23,354 nucleotides of DNA from Limousia pullorum. GTDB taxonomy: Bacteria; Bacillota; Clostridia; Oscillospirales; Acutalibacteraceae. Made by a program: the position numbers and the translations under genes. Where the stretch lies: NCBI GenBank assembly GCA_018714545.1, contig DVNG01000052.1, positions 1 through 23,354 on the forward strand, written 5' to 3'. Under the pieces are notes generated by a model, which searched no databases, had not been told where the DNA came from, and worked only from the letters and a program-made list of their open reading frames with translations. Positions 17,154 through 23,128 of the stretch are shown one piece after another. Numbering within the stretch: position 1 is the first letter of the stretch; each line of letters opens with the position of its first letter.

Positions 17154-17171
17154 TTGTTAATATTTTAACAA
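17154..17171. promoter_or_regulatory. Rex operator upstream of adhE
   Basis: The 18-bp sequence TTGTTAATATTTTAACAA is an exact match to the Rex consensus TTGTTAA-N4-TTAACAA. Rex represses fermentation genes when NADH/NAD+ is low and is released by NADH. It lies 110 nt before the adhE start codon, where known clostridial adhE Rex sites occur. Confidence 0.92.
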
Positions 17172-17244
17172 AGTTACAAGTTGATTTAAAATGTAAAAAA
17201 TGCATACCTCCATGTAAACACAAACATAAAGCCTAATAACAGAT

Positions 17245-17265
17245 AACGTTCATACGCTGAACGTT
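17245..17265. repeat. Inverted repeat AACGTTCA-N5-TGAACGTT upstream of adhE
   Basis: Perfect 8-bp arms with a 5-nt spacer, about 75 nt upstream of the Rex operator. It has the form of a second dimer-binding operator, regulator unknown. No T-run follows it, so it is not a terminator. Confidence 0.55.
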
Positions 17266-17420
17266 GTAATAATTTTACATTTTATTTAGCTAAATGTCAA
17301 TAGTTTTTATTGCTTTCATATTGAAATCATCGAAATTTTACGTTATTTTTTCAAAAGATGAAAATTCTACAAGAAACTATGAACTATTTTCCTGTTTTTT
17401 ATTATGTTCATAAAAAATAA

Positions 17421-17446
17421 AAAAATCCGGCAAAGGCCGGATTTTT
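17421..17446 (-). terminator. Intrinsic terminator of the cold-shock gene
   Basis: AAAAATCCGGC (17421-17431) pairs with GCCGGATTTTT (17436-17446) around a 4-nt loop. On the minus strand it runs into TTTTTTTATTTTTTA. It sits 26 nt after the csp stop codon. Confidence 0.92.
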
Positions 17447-17472
17447 GTAGTCTGTTATTTTCAGATGAAAAA

Positions 17473-17685
17473 TCAAACAGGACGAACGTGTGCTGCTCTG
17501 AGTCTGCCTGGATTTTTTGTATCTGATTCTGTTTCAAAAGTAACCTTCTGACCCTCTTTGAGTGTTTTGAAACCCTCAACCTCGATAGCTGAGAAATGTA
17601 CGAATACATCGTCGCCGCCGTCGTCGTTAGAAATAAATCCGTAGCCCTTTGCTTCGTTGAACCACTTAACTGTTCCGTTGTTCAT
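17473..17685 (-). CDS. Cold-shock protein (CspA/CspB family)
   Basis: 70 residues, one cold-shock domain. It has the RNA-binding motifs RNP1 (KGYGFIS) and RNP2 (VFVHFS) and the N-terminal NGTVKWFNEAKGYG signature. It is a single-stranded RNA/DNA-binding RNA chaperone in the cytoplasm. ATG 17685 is chosen because GGAGG lies 8 nt before it and the family begins at MNNGTVKWF; a start 5 codons earlier would consume the ribosome site. It is monocistronic, with its own promoter (17827-17855), a structured leader of about 134 nt, and its own terminator. This layout points to leader-based, temperature-dependent control. Confidence 0.96.
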   Translation of the reverse strand: MNNGTVKWFNEAKGYGFISNDDGGDDVFVHFSAIEVEGFKTLKEGQKVTFETESDTKNPGRLRAAHVRPV

Positions 17686-17746
17686 GAGTAGATCCTCCAA
17701 TATGTAATAAAAATAATTATACTCTACTTTCCCTTCTGATAAAAAA

Positions 17747-17797
17747 TCGCATACTCTTGTAAATCATGTGCCGCAAATGACTTACAAAAGCATGCGA
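17747..17797 (-). ncRNA. Structured 5' leader hairpin of the cold-shock mRNA
   Basis: Arms 17797-17777 and 17767-17747 pair over 21 positions on the minus-strand RNA with a 9-nt loop (UUGCGGCAC). Three of the pairs are G-U wobbles, valid only in RNA from this strand; on plus-strand RNA they would be A-C mismatches. It lies between the promoter and the ribosome site. A cis-acting temperature-sensing or stability element is likely by analogy to csp leaders of other bacteria. Confidence 0.7.
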
Positions 17798-17826
17798 GTT
17801 CAGTAAGCACTTTAGAATACAGGTGA

Positions 17827-17855
17827 ATTATACCATGTTTTTCCTTGTATTGCAA
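17827..17855 (-). promoter_or_regulatory. Sigma-A promoter of the cold-shock gene
   Basis: TTGCAA (17855-17850), a 17-bp spacer, and perfect TATAAT (17832-17827) on the minus strand. Transcript start near 17820 gives a leader of about 134 nt before the csp start codon. Confidence 0.85.
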
Positions 17856-17947
17856 GTTTTTTTAAAAATTTTTTTAAAATTTATCTCAAAATCAAAGCAA
17901 CAGTCATTTTCGCTCACCAAATTAAACGAAAAATCAACAAGGTTTAT

Positions 17948-18814
17948 CTAAATATCCCATTTAGGAACAAATTTTTTATCCGCCGATTTAAGCTCCTGGG
18001 CGAAACCATCTATTTCCAAATCATATAAAACATCTAAAACCTTGTTATACTCTCTCGGTGTTATCTTTCTGTTGAGCTTTTCAAAGTCTTCGGCTTTTCC
18101 CATAGGGATGTACTGTCCCATAAGGCTTACAAGCACATTATCGCCGAATTTTTCCTTGATAATTTCAAGAACCTTTATACTGCTTTTTGTATGGTTTGGA
18201 AGTATCAAATGTCTTACGATTACGCCGCTTGTTATCATGCCGTTTTCATCAAACTGCACTTTTCCCCTTTGACGAACCATTTCCCCTATGGCGTTTTCGG
18301 CTGTTTCAACATAATTGACGGCTTTTGAATATTTCTCTCCCAGCTCGTTAAATCCGTATTTAAAATCAGGAAGATAAACAGATACTATTCCCTCAAGCCT
18401 TTTAAGGGTTTCTACCTTTTCATAGCCTCCGCAGTTGTAAACTATGGGAATCTTAGGCATGTATATTTCAAAGCTTTTTATAATCTCATCTATAAAATGG
18501 GTTGCCGTCACAAGGTTTATATTGTGAACCCCTTTATCCTCAAGACTGCGGTAAATCTCCGAAAGCTCATAAGCGGTCACATATTTGCCCTGACCCATTG
18601 AAGAAATCTCGTAGTTCTGGCAAAATACGCATTTCATGGTGCAGCCGCTGAAAAACACTGTACCGCTGCCGTTTTTGCCGCTGATACAGGGTTCCTCCCA
18701 ATAGTGAGGAGCCGCCAAAGCTATTTTCGGGGTAGTTCCCATTTTGCAGAATCCTTTTCCGCTGTACTCTTCCCTTTCGGCATTACAATTTCTCGGACAT
18801 AAATTACATAACAT
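17948..18814 (-). CDS. Radical SAM protein, PflA-related
   Basis: 288 residues. The radical SAM cluster motif Cys58-x3-Cys62-x2-Cys65 is in FFSGCTMKCVFCQNYEIS. Before it, MLCNLCPRNC and GFCKMG give additional conserved cysteines, typical of the pyruvate formate-lyase-activating-enzyme-like family found beside AmmeMemoRadiSam genes. It uses a [4Fe-4S] cluster and S-adenosylmethionine to make a radical; the target is unknown and no glycyl-radical enzyme is adjacent. The start is ATG 18814 with GGTGAT upstream. The longer ORF start at 18916 would add 34 hydrophobic residues across the promoter region and is rejected. It is monocistronic and divergent from the lipoprotein gene. Confidence 0.88.
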   Translation of the reverse strand: MLCNLCPRNCNAEREEYSGKGFCKMGTTPKIALAAPHYWEEPCISGKNGSGTVFFSGCTMKCVFCQNYEISSMGQGKYVTAYELSEIYRSLEDKGVHNINLVTATHFIDEIIKSFEIYMPKIPIVYNCGGYEKVETLKRLEGIVSVYLPDFKYGFNELGEKYSKAVNYVETAENAIGEMVRQRGKVQFDENGMITSGVIVRHLILPNHTKSSIKVLEIIKEKFGDNVLVSLMGQYIPMGKAEDFEKLNRKITPREYNKVLDVLYDLEIDGFAQELKSADKKFVPKWDI

Positions 18815-18830
18815 AAAAATCACCAAGAGG

Positions 18831-18859
18831 ATTATAGCATAAATAAAATCAAATATAAA
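18831..18859 (-). promoter_or_regulatory. Putative promoter of the radical SAM gene
   Basis: Perfect TATAAT (18836-18831) on the minus strand with a weak TTTATA -35 at 17-bp spacing (18859-18854). The transcript would begin about 10 nt before the start codon, at the edge of the ribosome site. Confidence 0.5.
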
Positions 18860-18884
18860 CCATATCTCCCTTTGATTTTTAATA

Positions 18885-18913
18885 TTGACATAAATTTTCT
18901 GCCACTGTATAAT
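18885..18913 (+). promoter_or_regulatory. Perfect-consensus sigma-A promoter of the lipoprotein gene
   Basis: TTGACA (18885-18890), 17-bp spacer, TATAAT (18908-18913): both hexamers exactly match consensus. Transcript start near 18920 leaves a leader of about 95 nt. Confidence 0.92.
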
Positions 18914-19015
18914 CAAACATATGGTATAGAGTGATGTATTTTATAATTACTAAATGTATTTATATAAATATATTATATTTTATATCATCATTTTCTTTAA
19001 AGGGGACATATAAAA

Positions 19016-19957
19016 ATGAAAAGGGTACTGACATTATTTCTTGTGCTTGCAATGGCATTCTCTGCAACAGCTTGTTCGTTTTCTGATTTACAGAAAGAAT
19101 TAGAAAATGCAATGAAGGAACCTGAGCAAGTATCAACCGACGGCGATTCTGAAGACAACACAAAAGACAATGCAGAAGAGCAGGAAACAGAAAAAGACAA
19201 CAGCAATGCTTCATCTGATTTCTCAATAGATGAAACTGTTTTGCTGGATCAGGACAATGTTAAAATTACAGCTAAGAGCCTCGAATACGATTATTACGGC
19301 GACTTAATTCTCGATGTTCTTATTGAAAACAACACAGATCAAACTTTAAATTTCAGCATAGATCAATTTGCCATAAACGGATATATGACTGAATACGCTT
19401 TCTTGTACGCTACTGTTTCAGCAGGTAAAAAATCCAACGAAACAATAGATATTCCTAAAGATGAATTGGATTTCTTGGATATTAAAACCGCAGCAGATAT
19501 GACTATGACATTTTCTGTCAGCACAGAAGAATACGATGAATATCTTAGATCAGCTCCGGTTCAGTTAAAGACTTCTGCCGCCGAAACCTATGATTATAAA
19601 TACGATGACAACGGTGAAGTTATCTACGACGGAAGCAACATAAAGATTGTTGCAAAGGGTCTTTTTGAAAACGCAAAATATGACACTCAGTCCATTTTAC
19701 TTTACATTGAAAACAATAATGACTTTAACATCACAATGTCTACAGACGATGTTTCTGTAAACGGATTTATGATTGACCCATTCTTCTACTATGATATGCT
19801 TCCAAATTCTCACGCTTTGGCAACAGTTGATTTTGACAAAGAAGAACTTGCCAGCAACGACATTTCATCTATCAAGGATGTGACATTGTCATTCCACATT
19901 ATCGACGATGACTGGGATACAGTCACCGAGTCAGGCGAAATAAACATTACATTCTAA
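19016..19957 (+). CDS. Secreted lipoprotein with tandemly duplicated beta-rich domain, function unknown
   Basis: 313 residues. A lipoprotein signal (basic MKR, hydrophobic core LTLFLVLAMAF) ends in SATAC, with Cys20 the lipidation site. An acidic, Asn/Glu/Asp-rich linker covers 30-68. Two related domains follow, at about 79-168 and 205-296. Both run I-K/V-K-I-x-AK, then a strand ending in IENN, then NGYM/NGFM, then a KDEL/KEEL turn, then a final TMTFSV/TLSFHI strand. The form resembles the DUF4352/immunoglobulin-like domains of Firmicute surface lipoproteins, but I cannot name the family. It is anchored outside the cell membrane and may bind a ligand or wall component. ATG 19016 follows AAAGGGG. 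It has its own promoter and terminator. Confidence 0.85.
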   Translation: MKRVLTLFLVLAMAFSATACSFSDLQKELENAMKEPEQVSTDGDSEDNTKDNAEEQETEKDNSNASSDFSIDETVLLDQDNVKITAKSLEYDYYGDLILDVLIENNTDQTLNFSIDQFAINGYMTEYAFLYATVSAGKKSNETIDIPKDELDFLDIKTAADMTMTFSVSTEEYDEYLRSAPVQLKTSAAETYDYKYDDNGEVIYDGSNIKIVAKGLFENAKYDTQSILLYIENNNDFNITMSTDDVSVNGFMIDPFFYYDMLPNSHALATVDFDKEELASNDISSIKDVTLSFHIIDDDWDTVTESGEINITF

Positions 19958-19983
19958 TGAAAAAATAGTTTTTCTATCAAACT

Positions 19984-20016
19984 AAAACTCCGGTAAAAAT
20001 CATTTGCCGGAGTTTT
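19984..20016 (+). terminator. Intrinsic terminator of the lipoprotein gene
   Basis: AAAACTCCGGTAAA (19984-19997) pairs with TTTGCCGGAGTTTT (20003-20016), 14 pairs including one T-G, around a 5-nt loop. ATATTTTT follows on the plus strand. It is 27 nt past the stop codon and directly upstream of the arsR promoter. Confidence 0.9.
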
Positions 20017-20049
20017 ATATTTTTGCAGTAAAAAAACAAAAATTTATTA

Positions 20050-20078
20050 TTGACAAAAAGGGAAATCGGGTGTATTAT
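20050..20078 (+). promoter_or_regulatory. Promoter of the arsR-like/metal ATPase operon
   Basis: TTGACA (20050-20055), 17-bp spacer, TATTAT (20073-20078). The transcript start falls near 20085, at the first base of the inverted-repeat operator. Confidence 0.88.
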
Positions 20079-20084
20079 CAAACT

Positions 20085-20110
20085 AACATATGAACAGTTA
20101 TTCATATGTT
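20085..20110. promoter_or_regulatory. SmtB/CzrA-type operator
   Basis: AACATATGAA (20085-20094), a 6-nt spacer CAGTTA, and TTCATATGTT (20101-20110): perfect 10-bp arms. The core TGAACAGTTATTCA has the pattern of operators bound by ArsR/SmtB zinc and cadmium repressors. It starts at the predicted transcript start, so bound repressor would block the polymerase. Confidence 0.88.
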
Positions 20111-20145
20111 CAGATACAATTCATTTACGAAAAGGAGGCTGTATT

Positions 20146-20481
20146 GTGGCTAACCATGAAGAACACAAAAACAAGGTTATGGAAACCATAAAAAATATGC
20201 CGGATACCGACACTCTTTTCGAGCTTGCGGATTTATTTAAAATATTCGGAGATACCACAAGAATCAGAATTATGTGCGTTTTATTCCAAGGCGAACAGTC
20301 CGTCTGCTGTATTTCCGAAATTTTAGGTCTTGAGCAGTCAACTATTTCCCACCAGCTTAGAATACTCAGACACAACAAGCTTGTTAAGGTGAGAAAGGAC
20401 GGAAAGCAGAGCTTCTACAGCCTTGCAGACGACCATATACACAAAATATTCAGTTTAGGTCTTGAACACATTAAGGAGTGA
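20146..20481 (+). CDS. ArsR/SmtB-family metal-sensing repressor (SmtB/CzrA/CadC type)
   Basis: 111 residues with a winged helix-turn-helix (ILGLEQSTISHQLRILRHNKLV at about 59-80). The C-terminal helix carries Asp95, His97, His108 and Glu111. This is exactly the spacing of the SmtB alpha5 zinc site (Asp104, His106, His117, Glu120). Cys54-Cys55 sits where CadC has its CVC motif, so a Cd/Pb-type site is only partly conserved. By family, metal binding releases it from DNA. The start is GTG 20146, fixed by GGAGG 7 nt upstream; an earlier ATG would run through the operator. It overlaps the ATPase Shine-Dalgarno, and likely regulates itself and that gene. Confidence 0.93.
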   Translation: MANHEEHKNKVMETIKNMPDTDTLFELADLFKIFGDTTRIRIMCVLFQGEQSVCCISEILGLEQSTISHQLRILRHNKLVKVRKDGKQSFYSLADDHIHKIFSLGLEHIKE

Positions 20482-20486
20482 CAATT

Positions 20487-22481
20487 ATGAGCGGAACAAA
20501 CCACAATCATCATCACCACAGCTGCGGCTGCAAAGCATGTTCAGCATCACAGGGTTCGGTTTTTACAAGCCATGAGGAACCCTGCTGTTCTCACAGCCAC
20601 GAACACGAAAGCGATTCGGAAGAAAAACATCATCACAGTCACAGCCATGACCACAGCCATGGAGAAGAAAAACAGAATTATAAATGGCTGATTTTATCTC
20701 TTCTGCTTTTTGCGGCAGGTGTTGTTTCAAGTATTTTTAATGCCCCTATATATGTTTTGATACCGATTTACGCATTAAGTGCATTGGCGGCAGGACACGA
20801 AATTTTTCTTGAGGGCGTAAAAACAATAGTAAAATTAAAAATTGACGAAACCACACTTTTAACCATCGCTGTTATCGCCGCTTTCTGTATAGGTGAATAC
20901 CCCGAAGCGGCTATTGTAACAATTCTTTTTGAAATAGGCGAGATACTTGAAGCCAAAGCTGTTGCACGTTCAAGAAAAAATATTGCCAAGCTTTCAAATA
21001 TCAGACCTGACACGGCTGTTGTAATTAAAAACGGAAAGGAAACAACTGTAGCCGCAGAGGAAGTTCTCACTGGAACTGAAATAATTGTAAAGCCACACAG
21101 CAGAATACCTCTTGACGGAATAATCACCGAGGGCTTTACAACACTGGATTCCTCTGCAATTACCGGAGAAAGCATACCTGTTTCCGGAGAAAAAGGAACT
21201 GAGGTTCTCAGCGGTATGTTAAACGGTGACGGCCTTATAAAGGTTAAAACCACAAAGGAGCTTTCACAAAGCACCGCTTCAAGAATTTTAAAGCTTGTTG
21301 AGGATGCGGAAAAATCAAAAAGCAATGAGGAAAAGTTCATAACACGCTTTGCCGCTGTCTACACACCTATTGTTCTTGTTGTTTCACTTTTGATAGCTGT
21401 TATCCCAATTATTTTAGGCGGCGAACCCTCCGTATGGATATACCGTTCTCTCACCTGTCTTGTGGCTTCCTGCCCATGTGCTATTGTTATTTCGGTTCCC
21501 TTGGCTTTCTATGCCGGAATAGGAAGAGCCACTAAGGAAGGCGTTTTAATCAAAGGCGGAAAATATGTTGAAGCTATTTCAAAAGCCGATTGCTTTGCTT
21601 TTGACAAAACAGGAACAATAACCACAGGCAAGCTTTCTGTTTCAAAGGTTATCTCCCATGTACCGGAAATTACGGAGGATGATATTCTTGCTTTGTGCGC
21701 CGCATGTGAGGTCAATTCCTCTCACCCAATGGCAAAGGCTATTTTAGAGTCTGCAAAAAACAAAGGTCTTGTTCTGCCTGATCTTGAAAATTACAAGGAA
21801 AAACCGGGATTCGGCGTATACGCAGAAAAAGACGGAAATGTCCTCATCTGCGGAGGAAAACGTATACTTGGAAATCACAATACACCTGCCGATAAAAATT
21901 CAAAAGTTTTTCTCATTGAAAACGGAAAGCTCCTTGGTGAAATAAGTTTGTCCGATGAAATCAGAGAAGAAGCAAAATCCGTTATCGGCGAGCTTAAAAG
22001 CTTGGGAATAAAAACCGCCGCAATGCTCACAGGAGATTTTCAGAGTTCAGCAAAGCCTATTGCAGAGGCTGTTGGAATAAATCTTCTGAAAAGCGACCTG
22101 CTCCCCCAGGAAAAGGTCGAGGAATTTTCTAAAATCAAAAATAATCGTGTCTGCTGTTATGTAGGCGACGGAATAAACGACGCTCCTGTTATGGCGGCTG
22201 CCGACTGCTCCTTTGCAATGGGTCTTGGCAGTGAAGCCGCAATCGAAACAGCCGACGCAGTTCTTTCAGGCGGCAACCTCTCACCTCTTCCAAAGACAAT
22301 AAGGCTTTGCCGAAAGGTTATGAACACAGCAAAAGCAAATATTGTTTTCGCTATAGCTGTTAAAGTTATAGTTGTTTCCTTGGGAGTTGCGGGATTTGCT
22401 CCAATATGGCTTGCGGTTCTTGCGGACACAGGAGTAAGCATACTTTGCATATTTAATTCAATCAGGCTTTTAAGGACTTAA
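20487..22481 (+). CDS. cadA: P1B-2-type Zn/Cd/Pb-exporting ATPase with His/Cys-rich N-terminus
   Basis: 664 residues. Key motifs: TGES at 226-229, the membrane metal site CPC at 329-331, the phosphorylated Asp373 in DKTGT, the HP pair at 413-414, and GDGIND at 560-565. The last helices carry Lys626 and Asp647, matching the Lys and Asp that mark ZntA/CadA selectivity for Zn2+, Cd2+ and Pb2+ over copper. The usual N-terminal metal-binding (HMA) domain is missing. Instead, residues 1-60 hold 16 His and 5 Cys (HNHHHHSCGCKAC, HHHSHSHDHSH). ATG 20487 has AAGGAG 8 nt upstream, inside the regulator's stop region. It pumps metal out of the cytoplasm under the adjacent repressor. Whether zinc or cadmium is the main substrate is open. 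Confidence 0.95.
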   Translation: MSGTNHNHHHHSCGCKACSASQGSVFTSHEEPCCSHSHEHESDSEEKHHHSHSHDHSHGEEKQNYKWLILSLLLFAAGVVSSIFNAPIYVLIPIYALSALAAGHEIFLEGVKTIVKLKIDETTLLTIAVIAAFCIGEYPEAAIVTILFEIGEILEAKAVARSRKNIAKLSNIRPDTAVVIKNGKETTVAAEEVLTGTEIIVKPHSRIPLDGIITEGFTTLDSSAITGESIPVSGEKGTEVLSGMLNGDGLIKVKTTKELSQSTASRILKLVEDAEKSKSNEEKFITRFAAVYTPIVLVVSLLIAVIPIILGGEPSVWIYRSLTCLVASCPCAIVISVPLAFYAGIGRATKEGVLIKGGKYVEAISKADCFAFDKTGTITTGKLSVSKVISHVPEITEDDILALCAACEVNSSHPMAKAILESAKNKGLVLPDLENYKEKPGFGVYAEKDGNVLICGGKRILGNHNTPADKNSKVFLIENGKLLGEISLSDEIREEAKSVIGELKSLGIKTAAMLTGDFQSSAKPIAEAVGINLLKSDLLPQEKVEEFSKIKNNRVCCYVGDGINDAPVMAAADCSFAMGLGSEAAIETADAVLSGGNLSPLPKTIRLCRKVMNTAKANIVFAIAVKVIVVSLGVAGFAPIWLAVLADTGVSILCIFNSIRLLRT

Positions 22482-22484
22482 AAG

Positions 22485-22907
22485 TCATCCATCCAAAAGC
22501 TTTTTACTGTACTTTTCTTTGATTTTCAAAACATTCCTGCAAAAGAAATCAATAGGCAGGCACAAAAGTCCCCAAAGGGTGCTGTACATCACGCACACCT
22601 GACCCAAAAGGTTAAAGGGCAGGTTTGAATAGTTCCAAACCTCCATTCCCAGCCAAATGTTAACTATACAGCCAGCCGCAAACTCAATGGCTGTAATAAT
22701 TGCGCTTCCTATTACGCATTTTTCAGGAATTGTCAAATCCTTATTTTTGCCGGTGTAAAGTTCAAAGAGAATTACAAAACAGATACCGCTTACAAAAAAC
22801 ATTGACCAGTGGGAATAATGTCGCCAAAGCAGTTCTATGCCCACATAGGCACTTCCCCCCGATGTCATAAGCAAAATTCTTTTCAGTGTTTTTTTAACAA
22901 TAACCAT
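22485..22907 (-). CDS. CmpB-like four-helix membrane protein (putative ABC transporter type IV family)
   Basis: 140 residues, four predicted membrane helices: about 14-30 (weak), 34-48 (WSMFFVSGICFVILFELY), 64-88 (VIGSAIITAIEFAAGCIVNIW) and 100-122. The EFAAGCIVNIWLGMEVWNYSNLPFNLLGQVC stretch, with WNYS..PFNLLGQ, is the hallmark of the CmpB/PF06541 family, which is common in Clostridia. Despite the family name its transport role is unproven. The start ATG 22907 follows GGGGTGAT. Its 3' end is only 3 nt from the end of the ATPase gene on the other strand, leaving no room for a terminator of either gene between them. Confidence 0.8.
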   Translation of the reverse strand: MVIVKKTLKRILLMTSGGSAYVGIELLWRHYSHWSMFFVSGICFVILFELYTGKNKDLTIPEKCVIGSAIITAIEFAAGCIVNIWLGMEVWNYSNLPFNLLGQVCVMYSTLWGLLCLPIDFFCRNVLKIKEKYSKKLLDG

Positions 22908-22979
22908 AGGAAATCACCCCGCCATGTTATTATTGCCACTGTCAGATTATTTATTTCATTTATTTTCTTAAAATCTTTC

Positions 22980-23015
22980 AAAACCCACAGCGATTTATCA
23001 TTGCCGCTGTGGGTT
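22980..23015 (+). terminator. Intrinsic terminator-like hairpin
   Basis: AAACCCACAGCG (22980-22991) pairs perfectly with CGCTGTGGGTTT (23004-23015) around a 12-nt loop, followed on the plus strand by ATTTTTTG. The nearest plus-strand gene upstream is the metal ATPase, about 500 nt away. The minus-strand reading has a poorer T-run. Confidence 0.75.
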
Positions 23016-23047
23016 TATTTTTTGCACAGAAAAATTTTTAAAACCTA

Positions 23048-23076
23048 TTGACAACAGAGAACAATCTGATTATACT
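23048..23076 (+). promoter_or_regulatory. Promoter of the GntR-family regulator gene
   Basis: TTGACA (23048-23053), 17-bp spacer, TATACT (23071-23076). The transcript start is near 23083, just before the inverted repeat. Confidence 0.85.
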
Positions 23077-23086
23077 ATAGGCAAGA

Positions 23087-23112
23087 TAGTTAGTTACTCA
23101 AGTAACTAACTA
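23087..23112. promoter_or_regulatory. 12-bp inverted-repeat operator, probably GntR/YtrA autoregulation
   Basis: TAGTTAGTTACT (23087-23098), CA, AGTAACTAACTA (23101-23112): a perfect 12-2-12 palindrome. It lies between the promoter and the ribosome site of the regulator gene, the standard place for self-repression. Confidence 0.8.
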
Positions 23113-23128
23113 ACAAGGAGTGATGTGG

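Larger units (their letters stand above)
17045..17420 (-). promoter_or_regulatory. adhE upstream regulatory region
   Basis: Non-coding between adhE and the csp terminator. It contains the Rex operator (17154-17171) and a perfect inverted repeat AACGTTCA/TGAACGTT (17245-17265). A possible promoter on the minus strand is TTTACA-N17-TACATT just upstream of the Rex site (about 17215-17187), which would put the operator shortly after the transcript start. The promoter is not certain. The rest is AT-rich with no further structure I can support. Confidence 0.5.

Noticed and set aside
17100..17210. A possible short leader peptide upstream of adhE on the minus strand
   Set aside because: Its GGAGG is only one base from the ATG, and the frame runs through the Rex operator with no amino-acid bias that would suggest attenuation.
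17856..17947. Terminator for the radical SAM gene in the AT-rich stretch after its stop
   Set aside because: Only a weak stem (TTTTCG/CGAAAA with a long loop) is visible and the T-run is displaced, so it is not called.
18815..18916. N-terminal extension of the radical SAM protein with a hydrophobic helix
   Set aside because: The extension crosses the -10 element and divergent promoter region, and the family begins at MLCNLCPRNC, which has its own ribosome site.
20050..20145. N-terminal extension of the ArsR-type regulator from an upstream start
   Set aside because: It would translate the promoter and operator; GTG 20146 has a clean GGAGG and fits the family length.
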